This document shows positions 8,459-15,736 of a stretch of 26,116 nt of DNA, in pieces. Every line of letters begins with the position of its first letter. The stretch's first letter is position 1. Origin of the DNA: JAKZRT01 sp047518005 (GTDB taxonomy: Bacteria; Pseudomonadota; Alphaproteobacteria; Rhodobacterales; Rhodobacteraceae); the NCBI GenBank assembly GCA_047518005.1, contig JAKZRT010000062.1:1-26116 (forward strand). Reading direction: 5' to 3'. A model generated the notes under the pieces. It was not told the origin of the DNA. It saw only the letters and a list, made by a program, of their open reading frames with translations, and made no database searches. Both the position numbers and the translations under genes were made by a program.

Positions 8459-9589
8459 TCAGTTCCGTTCCTTGTCCAGGGCGAACCATGTCGCCGGGTC
8501 TTGGGCGTGCCCATCGCGTCGGGTCTCTACATAGAGCGTTTCGGTCAGGGTTTCACCCCGCCCGCTTGCGGCATCGTCGCCCGGGCTTTCCGTACCGCCC
8601 ATCAAACCAAGCGGCGCGCCCAGGGGCAAGACCTGTCCCGGGGCCCCAAAGCTTTGTTCCATACCTGTCAGGATCACAAGATACCCCGGTGCGGTCTCAA
8701 GTATCATCACATTTCCGTAGCCATTCAATGAACCGGTATAGCGCAAAGTTGACGGCCATGGGGCGGTGATCAGCGCCTGGGGCCGTGTTGCAAAAACAAC
8801 ACCTGGCCGGGCGATCCCGGCGGCGTCTTGCGCCCCGAACGCCCTGAGAACCGCGCCCGCCACCGGGGGTGCAAGCTGGCCCAGGGCGTCGGCGAATCCC
8901 TTGCCCCCGGCAATCGCGGCCGCCACCGGGTTTTCAACCAGCGCCAGGGCAAAGTCCTCGAGCCCCGCCCCAGCTTCGGAAAGCGCTGCAAACACTGCGG
9001 CGTCAATCTCGCGCGCCGGGGCCGCATCGGCCCGCGACCGCAAAACCTGCGTCAACGCCAGCCGCGCCGCGCCGACATCGCTGCGCCCCTGGTCAAGGGC
9101 CGCCCTGGCGGCTTGGCCGACCTTCATCAGCTCATCGATCGCGGCGATCCGGTCGCGCAGGCCGGCCGCGCGGGCATCAAGCGCGGGCACAACCTCGGCC
9201 ATCAGCATAGCGGCACGGGCAGCGGCCAATGCACCTTCGGGGTGCACGATGCGCACTGAATTGGCCGACCCACCAGCCGACTGAAGCGCCGCCAGAAGGC
9301 GCGCGAGCTCGGCCGATTCACGGTCCAGGTCCGCCTGGGTCGCCAGGCGCATCAACGCCGCCTTGCGTTCGGCATCGCGCAGCGCTGCCAGCCCCGCCTC
9401 GTAGGCCAGCACGACCCCGGTCAGCGCGCCAACCCGATTGTCGGCATCCTGGGCCGCCGCCAGCCCGGCGCGGGCCTCGCCAAGCCGGTCGATCGCGCCA
9501 AGCGTGGCCTCGACCGGACTTTGGGCCATCGCCGGAGCGCCGTGCCAATGGGCCAGCAAGGCCCCGAAAATTGCGGCCCGCAGTCTCAT
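8459..9589 (-). CDS. EnvC-like murein hydrolase activator (degenerate LytM/M23)
   Basis: Periplasmic regulator of cell-wall amidases during division, by family. The 376-residue product has a signal peptide (MRLRAAIFGALLAHWHGAPA), a long alanine-rich helical region at about residues 25-230 likely to form a coiled coil, and a C-terminal LytM-like domain at about 270-360. In that domain the fold pattern is kept (ITAPWPSTLRYTGSLNGYGN, then VMILETAPGYLVILTGME) but the zinc-binding histidines of active M23 peptidases are absent, as in EnvC-type activators. The start at 9589 overlaps the gpmI stop in an ATGA, showing translational coupling; the longer upstream frame is antisense to known function and was rejected. 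It lies directly before ctpA. Confidence 0.85.
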   Translation of the reverse strand: MRLRAAIFGALLAHWHGAPAMAQSPVEATLGAIDRLGEARAGLAAAQDADNRVGALTGVVLAYEAGLAALRDAERKAALMRLATQADLDRESAELARLLAALQSAGGSANSVRIVHPEGALAAARAAMLMAEVVPALDARAAGLRDRIAAIDELMKVGQAARAALDQGRSDVGAARLALTQVLRSRADAAPAREIDAAVFAALSEAGAGLEDFALALVENPVAAAIAGGKGFADALGQLAPPVAGAVLRAFGAQDAAGIARPGVVFATRPQALITAPWPSTLRYTGSLNGYGNVMILETAPGYLVILTGMEQSFGAPGQVLPLGAPLGLMGGTESPGDDAASGRGETLTETLYVETRRDGHAQDPATWFALDKERN

Positions 9590-11103
9590 CCGGCGATCAG
9601 GCTGCGGCCGGTCATTTCTTTGGGCTGCGGCAGGCCCATCAGCGCCAGAAGTGTCGGGGCCAGATCGGCCAGCCGACCATTGCCGAGCCGCGCGTCGGCG
9701 GGCCCGCCCACCAGGATCACCGGGACCGGGTTGGTGGTATGCGCCGTGTGCGGACCGCCGGTGGCGGGATCGACCATCAGTTCGCAATTGCCGTGGTCGG
9801 CGGTGACGAGCATCGCGCCGCCCGAGGCTTGCAGCGCCGCCAGCGCCTGTCCAAGACCCCCATCGACCGCCTCGCAGGCCATGATCGCCGCGTTCAGGTC
9901 CCCGGTGTGACCGACCATATCCGGGTTGGCGTAGTTGACCACGATCAGCCCGTAGCCCGCGCCGATCGCCCAGACCAGCTTGTCGGTGACCGCTGCGGCA
10001 CTCATTTCGGGGGCCAGGTCATAGGTCGCAACCTTCGGGCTGGGCGGCATGAACCGGTCTTCGCCGGGCTCTGGGTCTTCGCGGCCGCCGTTCAGAAAGA
10101 AGGTGACGTGGGGGTATTTCTCGGTCTCGGCCAGCCGAAACTGCCCGATCCCATGCGCCGCAACCCAGGCCCCGAGCGTATTGATCAGGGTGCGCTTGGG
10201 ATAGACGCTTGTCATATAGACCCGGTGGCGGTCGGAATATTCGGCCATTCCCATGATCGCCGACAAATGCGGCGGGTCGGGCCGGTCAAAATCGTCGAAA
10301 TTCGCGTCGCCGATGGCGGCCATGATCTGGCGGGCCCGGTCGGCGCGGAAATTCAGGCAAAAGACCCCGTCGCCAGCGACCATAGGGTCGCCGGTGAGCG
10401 TGGCGGGGGCAATGAATTCGTCGGTCTCGCCGCGCCCGTAGGCGGCTTTGACCGCGCCTTGCGCGCTGGCGGCGGGCGCGCCCTTGGCGCGCACGATACA
10501 GTCAAAGGCCGCCGCGACCCGGCCCCAGCGGTTGTCGCGGTCCATGGCGTAATAGCGCCCGACCACGCTTGCCACCCGCGCCCCGCCCGGCAGGGCCGCC
10601 TGGAGCGTGGCCAGAAATCCGAGCGCCGACGTCGGGGGCACGTCGCGACCATCGGTGACGGCGTGGATGTCCACTGCCACGCCGCGCCCAGTCAGCGCCT
10701 GCGCCGCGGCGATCATGTGGGCAAGCGACCCGTGCACGCCGCCGTCGGACACCACGCCCAAAAGATGCGCGCGCCCGCCCGCGGTTTTGACCTTGGCGGC
10801 GAAGTCCAAAATTGCAGGCCGGTCGAAGAACGACCCGTCCTGGATCGCCAGGTCGATCTGGCCCAGAGCCATGGCCACCACGCGACCGGCGCCGATGTTG
10901 GTGTGCCCGACCTCGGAATTTCCCATCTGACCCTCGGGCAGACCGGCGTCGGGCCCATGGGTGATCAGCCGGGCGTGGGGACACGCCGCCATCAGACCGT
11001 CAAAATTCGGCGTTTCGGCCAGCGCCGGGGCGTTGGCGTCGCGCCCGTCGCGCAGGCCCCAGCCATCGAGAATGCACAAAACTACCGGACCCGTCGCGCT
11101 CAC
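9586..11103 (-). CDS. gpmI: 2,3-bisphosphoglycerate-independent phosphoglycerate mutase
   Basis: Cytoplasmic manganese enzyme of glycolysis and gluconeogenesis that interconverts 3- and 2-phosphoglycerate. The 505-residue product is of normal length. The metal-binding start VVLCILDGWGLRD and the catalytic serine S63 in GQMGNSEVGHTNIGAGR are present, as are GDGVFCLNFRADRARQ and the C-terminal metal site VTADHGNCELM. The start codon is GTG at 11103 with GAGG eight bases upstream. The stop overlaps the start of the EnvC-like gene. The dapB stop is 24 bases upstream, so the gene is inside the operon. Confidence 0.97.
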   Translation of the reverse strand: MSATGPVVLCILDGWGLRDGRDANAPALAETPNFDGLMAACPHARLITHGPDAGLPEGQMGNSEVGHTNIGAGRVVAMALGQIDLAIQDGSFFDRPAILDFAAKVKTAGGRAHLLGVVSDGGVHGSLAHMIAAAQALTGRGVAVDIHAVTDGRDVPPTSALGFLATLQAALPGGARVASVVGRYYAMDRDNRWGRVAAAFDCIVRAKGAPAASAQGAVKAAYGRGETDEFIAPATLTGDPMVAGDGVFCLNFRADRARQIMAAIGDANFDDFDRPDPPHLSAIMGMAEYSDRHRVYMTSVYPKRTLINTLGAWVAAHGIGQFRLAETEKYPHVTFFLNGGREDPEPGEDRFMPPSPKVATYDLAPEMSAAAVTDKLVWAIGAGYGLIVVNYANPDMVGHTGDLNAAIMACEAVDGGLGQALAALQASGGAMLVTADHGNCELMVDPATGGPHTAHTTNPVPVILVGGPADARLGNGRLADLAPTLLALMGLPQPKEMTGRSLIAG

Positions 11104-11127
11104 CCGCCAAACCTCGTCATGCTCTGC

Positions 11128-11937
11128 TCACAAGCCCAGCACATCGGCCATCGAATACTGTCCTGGCTTCTGCCCCAGCCCCCACAGGGCCGCCCGCAAG
11201 GCGCCGCGCGCAAAAAGCCGCCGGTCGGTGGCGATGTGGCTGATCGTGATGCGCTCGCCGGCGCCCGCGAACATCACTTGGTGTTCGCCGACGATGTCGC
11301 CGCCGCGCACGGCGCTGAACCCGATCGTGCCCGGCGCGCGGGCACCGGTGATGCCGTCGCGCCCGGCAACGCGCGCCTGCGAAAGCGTCACGCCGCGCCC
11401 CTGCGCCGCCGCTTCGCCCAGCATCAGCGCGGTGCCCGAGGGCGCGTCAACCTTCATGCGGTGGTGGTGGTCGATAATCTCGACATCAAAGTCGTCGCCC
11501 AGAGCCGCCGCCACAGTCCGTGTCAGCCCCAAAAGCAGGTTGACCCCCAGGCTCATGTTGCCGGCGCGAATAATCACCGCGTGGCGCGCCGCCGGTTCCA
11601 GCGCCGCGATCTGGTCGTCGGTCATGCCGGTGGTGCCGATCACATGCACTGCGCGGGCCTGGGCAGCCAAGCCCGCAAACCCAAGCGTGGCTTGGGGCGC
11701 GGTAAAATCGAGCACGGCCTGCGCGCGGGCGAAGGCGGGCAGCGGATCGTCTTCGACCAGCACGCCAACCGGCGCGCCGCCTTGCGCTGTGCCAAGGTCC
11801 TGACCGACCCACTGGTGGCCTTGGCGTTCCAGCGCACCGACCAGGCGCACCGCGTCGCTTGCCGCCACAACCTCGGCCAGCATCCGGCCCATGCGCCCGG
11901 CAGCGCCCGTGATCACGATCCCCGGAAGGTCGCTCAT
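11128..11937 (-). CDS. dapB: 4-hydroxy-tetrahydrodipicolinate reductase
   Basis: Cytoplasmic NAD(P)H enzyme of the diaminopimelate/lysine pathway. The 269-residue product has the nucleotide-binding start IVITGAAGRMGRMLAEVV, the segment VLDFTAPQATLGF, then GTTGMTDDQ, the catalytic histidine region VEIIDHHHRMKVDAPSGTA, and VRGGDIVGEHQVMFAG. These match DapB throughout. GAGGA precedes the ATG at 11937 at normal spacing. It is the first gene of the minus-strand operon and is divergent from rbfA across 114 bases. Confidence 0.97.
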   Translation of the reverse strand: MSDLPGIVITGAAGRMGRMLAEVVAASDAVRLVGALERQGHQWVGQDLGTAQGGAPVGVLVEDDPLPAFARAQAVLDFTAPQATLGFAGLAAQARAVHVIGTTGMTDDQIAALEPAARHAVIIRAGNMSLGVNLLLGLTRTVAAALGDDFDVEIIDHHHRMKVDAPSGTALMLGEAAAQGRGVTLSQARVAGRDGITGARAPGTIGFSAVRGGDIVGEHQVMFAGAGERITISHIATDRRLFARGALRAALWGLGQKPGQYSMADVLGL

Positions 11938-12015
11938 GTGCTGGTCCTCGCATCTGTTGCGCCCGCTTTAGCGCGCAGTCGCGGCAATGGCAAAGGCCGG
12001 GTCAAAAGCCGACGC

Positions 12016-12043
12016 TTGCGGGGGCGCGGGACTTGCCCTAGAT
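12016..12043 (+). promoter_or_regulatory. Candidate rbfA promoter
   Basis: TTGCGG (12016-12021) and CTAGAT (12038-12043) are separated by 16 bases. Transcription would start at about 12050, one or two bases before the rbfA ATG at 12052. That would give a leaderless message, which agrees with the absence of a Shine-Dalgarno sequence before rbfA. Confidence 0.45.
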
Positions 12044-12051
12044 GCCCCGTC

Positions 12052-12453
12052 ATGGCCCGCCATCACACCCCATCGCCAGGCCCGTCGCAGCGCCAGCTGC
12101 GGGTGGGCGAATTGATCCGCCGCACCCTGTCACGGGTGCTGGCGCAGGGCGATGTTCACGACCCGGTCCTGAACGCCGTGTCGATCACCGTGGGCGAGGT
12201 CGTGGTGTCGCCCGACCTGAAGGTCGCAACCGCCTATGTGCTGCCGCTGGGTGGCACCGGGCGCGAAGACGCGCTGGCAGCACTTCGCGACAACCAAAGC
12301 GACCTGCGCCGCGAGGTGACAAAATCGCTGAGCCTGAAGTTTTCGCCGGCTTTGCGTTTCGAGATCGACGAGACCTTCGACCGGATGGACGACACGCGCG
12401 CGCTTTTCGCCCGTGCCGAGGTGCGCCGCGATCTGGGCGACGAGCCGGACTGA
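12052..12453 (+). CDS. rbfA: 30S ribosome-binding factor A
   Basis: Late 30S-subunit assembly factor that binds near the 5' helix of 16S rRNA. The 133-residue product reads MARHHTPSPGPSQRQLRVGE, then LIRRTLSRVLAQGDVHDP, VSITVGEVVVSPDLKVATAYV and the C-terminal LRFEIDETFDRMDDTRALF, all RbfA hallmarks. The frame stays open for 2.8 kb upstream, but that part is antisense to dapB and gpmI; the ATG at 12052 is where similarity starts. No Shine-Dalgarno is seen, and the predicted promoter sits directly before the ATG. truB starts 4 bases after the stop. Confidence 0.95.
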   Translation: MARHHTPSPGPSQRQLRVGELIRRTLSRVLAQGDVHDPVLNAVSITVGEVVVSPDLKVATAYVLPLGGTGREDALAALRDNQSDLRREVTKSLSLKFSPALRFEIDETFDRMDDTRALFARAEVRRDLGDEPD

Positions 12454-12457
12454 GCGG

Positions 12458-13366
12458 GTGGCGCGGCGCAGGAAAGGCAGACCGGTCTCGGGCTGGGTGG
12501 TTGTCGACAAACCCGCAGGGCCGACCTCGACCCAGGTGGTGGGCAAGGTGCGATGGGCGTTTGACGCGCAAAAGGCCGGGCATGCGGGCACGTTGGACCC
12601 GGCGGCGACCGGGGTTCTGGCCATAGCCCTTGGCGAGGCCACCAAGACCGTGCCCTATGTCACCGAGGCGCTGAAATCCTATGAGTTCACGGTGCGCTTT
12701 GGCGCGGCCACCGACACCGACGATGCCGAGGGGCGGGTGATCGCCAGCAGCGATGCGCGGCCCGACACCGACGCAATTCAAGCAGCCCTGCAGGGGTTTA
12801 CCGGGAATATCGAACAGGTTCCACCAACCTATTCCGCGGTCAGGATCGACGGCGAACGGGCCTACAACCGTGCCCGCGCGGGTGCCGAGGTGACCCTGGC
12901 CGCGCGGCCGCTTTATGTGGATGAACTGACGCTGATCGATCGCCCGGATGCCTATCACGCGCGGCTGAGAATGGTCTGCGGCAAGGGCGGATACGTGCGG
13001 GCGATTGCCCGCGATCTGGGCGCGGTTCTGGGCTGCCCGGCACATGTGGTGGGCCTGCGGCGCATCTGGTCGGGGCCGTTCGAGGCCACGGGCGGGGTCG
13101 ATCTGGAGACCGTCGAGCGGTTGGCCGGCACAGCAGAGATCGACGATCTGCTGATGCCGCTGCAAGTGGCGCTGGCCGGTCTGCCCGAGGCGATTTGCGC
13201 CGCCGACGGGGCGGCGAGGATCAGGAACGGCAATCCGGGTCGGGTGATCTCGACCACGGCCGGATACGGTGACCAGGCCTGGGCCAGCCATCAGGGCCGG
13301 GCGCTGGCGATTGGCGTCTATCGGTCGGGCGATTTCCACCCGTCGCGCGTGTTTCGCACCGAATGA
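12458..13366 (+). CDS. truB: tRNA pseudouridine(55) synthase
   Basis: Cytoplasmic enzyme that isomerises U55 to pseudouridine in the T-loop of tRNA. The 302-residue product has the SGWVVVDKPAGPTSTQVVGK start and the catalytic aspartate D47 in HAGTLDPAATGVL, followed by YEFTVRFGAATDTDDAEGRV and GKGGYVRAIARDLG, and a C-terminal PUA-like part. The start was set at the GTG 12458, four bases after the rbfA stop. The frame extends 15 codons further upstream into rbfA, but there it reads rbfA in the wrong frame. It forms an operon with rbfA. Confidence 0.95.
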   Translation: MARRRKGRPVSGWVVVDKPAGPTSTQVVGKVRWAFDAQKAGHAGTLDPAATGVLAIALGEATKTVPYVTEALKSYEFTVRFGAATDTDDAEGRVIASSDARPDTDAIQAALQGFTGNIEQVPPTYSAVRIDGERAYNRARAGAEVTLAARPLYVDELTLIDRPDAYHARLRMVCGKGGYVRAIARDLGAVLGCPAHVVGLRRIWSGPFEATGGVDLETVERLAGTAEIDDLLMPLQVALAGLPEAICAADGAARIRNGNPGRVISTTAGYGDQAWASHQGRALAIGVYRSGDFHPSRVFRTE

Positions 13367-13531
13367 TAAGCGACTGCTGGTAAATTGAGCGCTGCCAAAG
13401 GCGGCGCATTACCTTTGATGGGTGAGCGGCGATACGCCCGGATCGCGCCGACGCGAATTCACTCTGAAGGGCTTGGTGAAGCAGTGGAACAAGGTACCGG
13501 AGCGAATTGCACCCAATATGGCCCGCCCCCC

Positions 13532-13552
13532 GTCCCGGGCTCGACCCGGGAC
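13532..13552. repeat. Palindrome GTCCCGGG-CTCGA-CCCGGGAC
   Basis: Perfect 8-bp arms around a 5-base loop. It sits 19 bases before a second palindrome of the same design (8-bp arms, 5-base loop), suggesting members of one intergenic palindrome class. Confidence 0.8.
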
Positions 13553-13570
13553 CTCAACCGCAAAAGCGTT

Positions 13571-13591
13571 GCCCCGGATCAGGTCCGGGGC
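13571..13591. repeat. Dispersed 21-bp palindromic repeat, copy 1
   Basis: Arms GCCCCGGA (13571-13578) and TCCGGGGC (13584-13591) with loop TCAGG. Twenty of 21 bases match a second copy at 17063-17083, where only one loop base differs. Confidence 0.85.
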
Positions 13592-13666
13592 GCGAATGAC
13601 GCGGATTAAACCCAAACCGATTTAGGGCCACTTTTCACCCGGCGCGATGACCGCTATGGCAGAGCC

Positions 13667-14191
13667 ATGTCCGAGCCCGCGACACTTGCCAGATCCCATG
13701 TCAAAGGCGACGCGCGATCGGTGGCGATCTATTCGCCGTGCGCGCGCTATCGCTATGCGCTGACGCGGGTCTGGGACCAGCGCGGCGGCAAGATAGCCTT
13801 TGTCATGCTCAACCCGTCAACCGCGACCGAGGTTCAGAACGACCCGACCGTCGAGCGCTGCGAGCGGCGCGCGCGGGCGCTGGGGTACGGGGCCTTCCGG
13901 GTGACCAATATTTTTGCCTGGCGCGATACCGATCCCAAGGCGATGCGCACCGTCGCTGATCCGGTAGGGCCGGAGAACGACGCGGCCATTGCCGGGGCGG
14001 CCCACTGGGCCGACACGGTGATCGCTGCCTGGGGCACGCACGGCGAACATCTGGGCCGGGGACGGGCGGTCGAAAGCCTGTTGCGGGCCACCGGGCGACC
14101 GGTTTTTCATCTTGGGCTGACCAAAGCGGGCCACCCGAGGCACCCGCTTTATATCCGATACAGCGTTCAGCCTTCGCCATGGGGGTTTTGA
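13667..14191 (+). CDS. DUF1643 family protein
   Basis: Encodes 174 residues of the DUF1643 family, whose molecular function is not established. Signature segments are CARYRYALTRVWD, then IAFVMLNPSTATEVQNDPTV with the conserved LNPSTA, FRVTNIFAWRDTDP, and IAAWGTHG. It is probably a soluble cytoplasmic protein. No clear Shine-Dalgarno precedes the ATG at 13667; CTATGG 12 bases upstream could be a -10 element. The 3' end overlaps the 3' end of the convergent acidic-protein gene by 25 bases. Confidence 0.88.
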   Translation: MSEPATLARSHVKGDARSVAIYSPCARYRYALTRVWDQRGGKIAFVMLNPSTATEVQNDPTVERCERRARALGYGAFRVTNIFAWRDTDPKAMRTVADPVGPENDAAIAGAAHWADTVIAAWGTHGEHLGRGRAVESLLRATGRPVFHLGLTKAGHPRHPLYIRYSVQPSPWGF

Positions 14192-15051
14192 TTACTGCCT
14201 GTTGCTTGGGAAACGGTTTCCAAAATTATGTCGGATGGGGCCACATCGGGCAGGTCTTCAAGAACAACGACCAGCCACCCACCAACGAAAATTTGGCTGC
14301 CCAGACCATTCTCTGTCGGAATGACCGTAACTTCGGGTGGGGCGGCTGCGGGATCGGCACTTATCTCGACGGCGAGCTTGTTCTTGCCGGGAACAAAGTC
14401 TTTGATCTTATGCACAATTTCCTTGCCAGTTGAATTCTGCTCCGGCTCTTGTTCGAGCGCCTCGTCGTCCAATTCCTCTGGTGTCGGCCCGTCGATCTCG
14501 TCGACTGTCGGGTCGCTGATGTTGCTAAGGTCTTCTTCGGAGGCAAACAGCGGCGCGGGATCGTTGCCGTCTGGTTCGGGCGCGGCGAGTACGGGGTCTT
14601 GGTAGGTTGGCATTTCGACGAGTTCGTATTCCACGGTTGCCCCGGTTTCCGGGTCTTCGACAACAATGGATATGTCCTGGACCGGAACCCAGTCGAGGTT
14701 TGGGAATTCTACCAAAAGGTTTTCACCGCCCTCGACGATTGCGACACCACCGGTTTCGGTCTCGGCCTCGGCTATGTCCATCTGATCGGGTGCCAGATGC
14801 AGCGTCAGATTGTCGGAGCCCGGTTCAAAATCATCCAGAACCAGCGGCATGTTTGCATCGGTCGCTACGTAATCTTCGGGGGCGGCTTCGAGCAGGGCAT
14901 CGACCCCACCGGTATCGGCCGCATCGAAAGACACCGTGTCGCCGGTCGCGTCATCGAAATCGCCATCGGGGTCGATGCCGGTATCGCCGAGCAGCGCATC
15001 GGCGACCATCATAATGGGGATCAGTCCAAGCAAGAACAGACCAAACAGCAT
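14167..15051 (-). CDS. Membrane-anchored acidic protein with two RTX-C-like modules
   Basis: Encodes 294 residues of unknown function. A hydrophobic N-terminal segment at residues 2-21 is an anchor or uncleaved signal. The rest is very acidic. Two related modules can be aligned: residues 71-133 (VLDDFEPGSDNLTLHL, ending in GGENLLVEF and DISIVVED) and 215-281 (IKDFVPGKNKLAVEI, ending in VGGWLVVVLEDL and SDIILETV). The pattern DFxPGxxxL, then a G-rich turn, LVVxLE and DI resembles the C-terminal part of RTX/serralysin-type proteins, but no GGxGxD calcium repeats are present. AAGGAG lies six bases before the ATG at 15051. It is divergent from rpsO and convergent with the DUF1643 gene. Confidence 0.75.
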   Translation of the reverse strand: MLFGLFLLGLIPIMMVADALLGDTGIDPDGDFDDATGDTVSFDAADTGGVDALLEAAPEDYVATDANMPLVLDDFEPGSDNLTLHLAPDQMDIAEAETETGGVAIVEGGENLLVEFPNLDWVPVQDISIVVEDPETGATVEYELVEMPTYQDPVLAAPEPDGNDPAPLFASEEDLSNISDPTVDEIDGPTPEELDDEALEQEPEQNSTGKEIVHKIKDFVPGKNKLAVEISADPAAAPPEVTVIPTENGLGSQIFVGGWLVVVLEDLPDVAPSDIILETVSQATGSNQNPHGEG

Positions 15052-15094
15052 CGCACGCTCCTTCGTGCCCCGCAGTCTGGGCTAGCAGACGCGG

Positions 15095-15123
15095 TTGACT
15101 ACCTTGTTAAAATTTTTGATAAA
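15095..15123 (+). promoter_or_regulatory. Candidate rpsO promoter
   Basis: TTGACT (15095-15100) and GATAAA (15118-15123) are 17 bases apart, in an AT-rich stretch that stands out locally. Transcription would start at about 15130 and give rpsO a leader of roughly 175 bases. Confidence 0.55.
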
Positions 15124-15216
15124 AATCGATGCGATTAGCGGAATTGTCGGCTCGCCGGGGCGGGCGGCGCAATCATAAAATGCCTTTCCTTCGGTTGGGA
15201 TTTCCCCTATACGCCC

Positions 15217-15239
15217 GCAGCCGCATGTGGTGCGGCAGC
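15217..15239 (+). promoter_or_regulatory. Hairpin in the rpsO leader
   Basis: GCCGCA (15220-15225) pairs with TGCGGC (15231-15236) around the loop TGTGG, about 70 bases upstream of the rpsO start. S15 represses its own translation through leader structures in several bacteria, with different folds in each group. This hairpin could be part of such an element, but sequence alone does not show that. Confidence 0.4.
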
Positions 15240-15306
15240 TCTCCACGGGCCCTGCTGGACGACATCCCGGCTTGTGCCATCACCCTTTGAGATAAAGGAG
15301 ACCCCG

Positions 15307-15576
15307 ATGTCGATTACTGCCGAAGACAAGGCCCGCGTGATCAAGGAATACGGCACCAAGAAAGGCGACACTGGGTCGCCCGAAGTTCAGGTTGCCATCC
15401 TCAGCTCGCGCATCGCCACGCTGACCGAGCATTTCAAGATCCACAAGAAAGACAACCACGGGCGCCGTGGGCTGTTGAAAATGGTCGCCCTGCGCCGCAA
15501 GCTTTTGGACTATGTCAAAGGCAAGGACGAAGCGCGGTATCAGGACCTGATCAAGCGCCTGGGTCTGCGCCGCTAG
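15307..15576 (+). CDS. rpsO: 30S ribosomal protein S15
   Basis: Primary-binding protein of the small subunit platform. The 89-residue product has the standard length and sequence (MSITAEDKARVIKEYGTKKG, DTGSPEVQVAILSSRI, DNHGRRGLLKMVALRRKLLD and YQDLIKRLGLRR). AAAGGAGA precedes the ATG at 15307 at ideal spacing, as expected for a highly expressed gene; an earlier ATG at 15274 would add 11 unrelated residues. pnp, the usual downstream neighbour, is absent; a terminator follows instead. Confidence 0.98.
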   Translation: MSITAEDKARVIKEYGTKKGDTGSPEVQVAILSSRIATLTEHFKIHKKDNHGRRGLLKMVALRRKLLDYVKGKDEARYQDLIKRLGLRR

Positions 15577-15598
15577 GATAATCGGTCCTTTGGATCAG

Positions 15599-15640
15599 AA
15601 ACGCGCGCTTTGATCCCAAGCGGGCGTTTTGCGTTTTGCA
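15599..15640 (+). terminator. Intrinsic terminator of rpsO
   Basis: AAACGC-G-CGCTT (15599-15610) pairs with AAGCG-G-GCGTTT (15618-15629) with one G/G mismatch and a 7-base loop, followed by TTTTGCGTTTT. It begins 22 bases after the rpsO stop. Confidence 0.85.
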
Positions 15641-15736
15641 GCATTTGCCTGGGCGCAGCGATCAAAAATTTACCAGTTGATAAAAATTTCCCCCGTGGCA
15701 TAGTAAGGCCTGACGGAAACGGAGGATCTTGGCCAG

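Larger units (their letters stand above)
13367..13666. other. Intergenic region with two strong palindromes
   Basis: This 300-base gap between truB and the DUF1643 gene contains two 8-bp-arm palindromes: 13532-13552 and 13571-13591, listed separately. Either could end the truB message or act as dispersed repeats. Short open frames here have no recognisable product, and no gene was called. Confidence 0.6.

Noticed and set aside
7069..8769. Plus-strand open frame of 566 codons opposite ctpA and the envC-like gene
   Set aside because: A shadow frame typical of GC-rich DNA; the opposite strand encodes a complete S41 protease with catalytic residues.
9229..12051. Very long plus-strand open frame leading into rbfA
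   Set aside because: It is antisense to the clearly identified gpmI, dapB and envC-like genes, is low-complexity (Arg, His, Gly and Asp-rich) and has no recognisable domain; only its last 133 codons are rbfA.
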